In this document: positions 62,252 to 64,000 of the stretch, piece after piece
Position numbering within the stretch: position 1 is the stretch's first letter
Layout: each line of letters opens with the position of its first letter
Source: Candidatus Woesearchaeota archaeon
GTDB lineage: Archaea > Nanobdellota > Nanobdellia > Woesearchaeales > ARS49
Assembly (NCBI GenBank): GCA_019323015.1
Contig: JAHWHY010000007.1
Location: 1 to 64,000, forward strand
Length of the DNA stretch: 64,000 nt
Reading direction: 5' to 3'
Position numbers and translations under genes: made by a program
Notes under the pieces: generated by a model
What the model was told of the DNA's origin: nothing
The model's database searches: none
What the model saw: the letters and a program-made list of their open reading frames with translations, nothing else

Positions 62252-64000
62252 CCTTTAATCACCCCGTATGGCACTAATCTAGCAACCTTGTTGCCAATAC
62301 CTAATTCAGTACTTACTCTAGCTACTTCATCTATGTCTTTATAAACCTTATGACACTCTTCTGCAAGACCTTTCCAAGAACCAGCCTTGACCTTGATACC
62401 CATCTCTTCAAGATGCTTCTTGACTTCTTCACCCCTATAGTGCTTTAGAGCCCAAGCCCTAGAAGCAACCCTGCCAGCACCATGAGCAGTAGAGCCCCAA
62501 GAAATCTCTTCTGCCTTTTTTGTGCCAACCATCACATAAGAAGCAGTACCCATAGAACCAGGAATCAAAACAGGCTGGCCAACCTTTCTGTAAACCTCTG
62601 GAACCTCTTTTCTTCCAGGACCAAAAGACCGAGTAGCACCTTTTCTATGAACACATAATTTCTTTTTCTTTCCATCAACATCATGATCCTCAAACTTAGC
62701 AATATTATGACAGACATCATAAACCATATCCATACCATCAGAAGAACCCATCACCTTCTTGAAAACATCACGAGTCCAATGAGCAATCATCTGCCTGTTA
62801 GCAAAAGCGAAATTAATAGCAGAGGCCATGGCCTTGCAATAATCCTGGCCCAAATCTGAATTAATAGGAGCATTAATCAACTCCCTATCCGGCAGATGAG
62901 AATGACCATACTTATCCTCCATCAATTTAATATAATCAGAAGCAACCTGATGACCAAACCCCCTTGAGCCGCAGTGAATCATCACAAGTATTTGTCCTGA
63001 TTTATCAATGCCAAAGTTCTTTGCAATATCCTCATCATAAATCTTATCAACTTTCTGAATCTCCAAGAAATGATTGCCTGCACCAAGAGTACCTAATTGC
63101 GGAAGACCTCTTGCCAGAGCTCTTGTAGAACACTTGCCTGGATCTGCACCAGGCATCATGCCATTTTCCTCTGTTCTTTTTAGGTCATCTTTTGTTCCAT
63201 AACCATTTTTCAAGGCCCATTCTGAACCATTTTTCAAAACCTCTAATAATTCTGACTTTGATAATTTAGTTATGCCTCCCTTGCCAACGCCAGCAGGAAT
63301 CTCCTTGTATAACCCGTCTAACAAATCCTGACGTTTCTTGTCAATTTCTTCAGCAGACCAATTAGTTCTCAATAATCTTACACCGCAGTTGGAAACAACG
63401 AAAGAATTTGCAAAAAAATTATGATTATCCCTTACATTAAAGTCATATACCTCTTCCTTTCCACAAGGTGTGATTGCCTGAACCTTATCAAAAATAGCCC
63501 CAAACACATCATATTCTTCTAGTCTTTTATCTTTAAACTCATTAAAAGAAATAAATTCCAGAGAAAGCCTCTGACCTGCAGTCTCATAATAATGCCTTTC
63601 AATAAACCGCTCATTAATCATACCTGAAAATGTTTTCTTGACTTCAGCTATGCCAAAACCTGTTTTACGATACTTCTTTATCTTTTCAGCCAGTTCTTGT
63701 CTTTTCATATTTTCCTGCTTTTTTAACAAAATATAAAGAACTGCAATATTTGCCAGCTTATTTCGTGTATTATTGTACTCAACACCTACAGACCGCCACA
63801 ACCTGATAAGATTATTCTCTTCTGCAGACAGGATCAACCTAAACCTTTTAGTTTTTTCACCATGCTTATTGACGAATTCATCCCTATCGCTAATTTTATT
63901 TACATTTATTTCAAATTCTTCCAGTAACTCAGTTATTTCAAGCATAAATGACCTAGCACCTGAACTTAAAGAGGCAATCTTATTTTGTGAAAGTATAGGT
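62248..64000 (-). CDS. rtcB: RNA-splicing ligase RtcB, C-terminal extein plus intein (5' end outside window)
   Basis: The frame is open to the window edge at 64000 with no stop, so the gene starts outside. Bases 62248-63387 encode the last 379 residues of RtcB (CGVRLLRTN, GAGNHFLEIQ, HCGSRGFGHQ, FAFANRQMI, HRKGATRSFGPG), with the GMP-linked His in the last region. Upstream is intein. RtcB joins tRNA halves after intron removal, which fits the intron-containing tRNAs in this window. Confidence 0.95.
   Translation of the reverse strand, partial: PILSQNKIASLSSGARSFMLEITELLEEFEINVNKISDRDEFVNKHGEKTKRFRLILSAEENNLIRLWRSVGVEYNNTRNKLANIAVLYILLKKQENMKRQELAEKIKKYRKTGFGIAEVKKTFSGMINERFIERHYYETAGQRLSLEFISFNEFKDKRLEEYDVFGAIFDKVQAITPCGKEEVYDFNVRDNHNFFANSFVVSNCGVRLLRTNWSAEEIDKKRQDLLDGLYKEIPAGVGKGGITKLSKSELLEVLKNGSEWALKNGYGTKDDLKRTEENGMMPGADPGKCSTRALARGLPQLGTLGAGNHFLEIQKVDKIYDEDIAKNFGIDKSGQILVMIHCGSRGFGHQVASDYIKLMEDKYGHSHLPDRELINAPINSDLGQDYCKAMASAINFAFANRQMIAHWTRDVFKKVMGSSDGMDMVYDVCHNIAKFEDHDVDGKKKKLCVHRKGATRSFGPGRKEVPEVYRKVGQPVLIPGSMGTASYVMVGTKKAEEISWGSTAHGAGRVASRAWALKHYRGEEVKKHLEEMGIKVKAGSWKGLAEECHKVYKDIDEVARVSTELGIGNKVARLVPYGVIKG
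63388..64000 (-). other. Intein C-terminal part in RtcB
   Basis: About 204 residues before the splice junction, ending HNFFANSFVVSN followed by Cys (+1 residue, codon 63385-63387). This is the canonical C-terminal splicing block (VYDFNVRDNHNFFANS). The helical region before it (ARSFMLEITELLEEF and on) looks like the end of a homing-endonuclease domain. The N-terminal splicing block is beyond the window. Confidence 0.88.

Overview
The window is AT-rich archaeal chromosome, most likely from a DPANN-type lineage (Woesearchaeota/Pacearchaeota-like). Reasons: archaeal information-processing genes (L40e, L37Ae, RNA polymerase subunit P, prefoldin beta, aIF5A, aIF5B, aRF1, Orc1/Cdc6, archaeal-type AlaRS, SMC); TATA boxes about 25 bases upstream of start codons with little or no leader; intron-containing tRNA genes; an RtcB gene interrupted by an intein; and several reduced proteins (PP-loop ThiI without THUMP, short aRF1, AlaRS apparently lacking the C-Ala domain). 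Genus-level placement cannot be made from sequence reading alone.

Layout. 1-15.65 kb: ordinary housekeeping genes (NurA end, PEP synthase, tRNA methyltransferases, MBL hydrolase, site-2 protease, L40e/aIF5A, aRF1, L37Ae-RpoP-prefoldin cluster, MscS, DRG GTPase). 15.65-24.13 kb: an anomalous island, described below. 24.16-58 kb: housekeeping again (AsnB-like synthase, aIF5B, AlaRS, NreA, ThiI-like, DHH phosphoesterase, tRNA-Gly, glycan enzymes, SMC, RNase HII, three-intron initiator tRNA, a large beta-helix surface protein, tRNA-Ser, UMP kinase, PINA-like ATPase, SerRS, Orc1/Cdc6). 58.8-60 kb: a short accessory patch of tiny membrane and acidic proteins. 60-64 kb: Sua5, phosphoesterase, glucokinase and RtcB running off the right edge inside its intein.

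The island is the notable part. Module 1 (about 15.9-18.29 kb) is a cassette of eleven tiny genes, ten encoding small proteins with a hydrophobic segment. Every one is preceded by a purine-rich Shine-Dalgarno sequence (AAGGAGG in ten of eleven), and ten of eleven start at GTG or TTG. It ends in an 11-bp hairpin with a T-run. A host-like pair follows: a coiled-coil protein and a HerA/VirB4-like ATPase. Module 2 (about 20.57-24.13 kb) is roughly 3.45 kb of GC-rich DNA with no convincing protein gene but dense with long hairpins, many perfect; the G-T wobbles I found in them all fit a plus-strand RNA. Both modules start with the same 23-nt promoter-proximal element at the same distance from a TATA box, and both end with a T-rich tract followed by the palindrome TTCTATATAGAA. 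I interpret this as one system: a very large structured RNA, co-regulated with a set of micro-membrane proteins and linked to a translocase-type ATPase. I know of no described system matching it, but I could not search.
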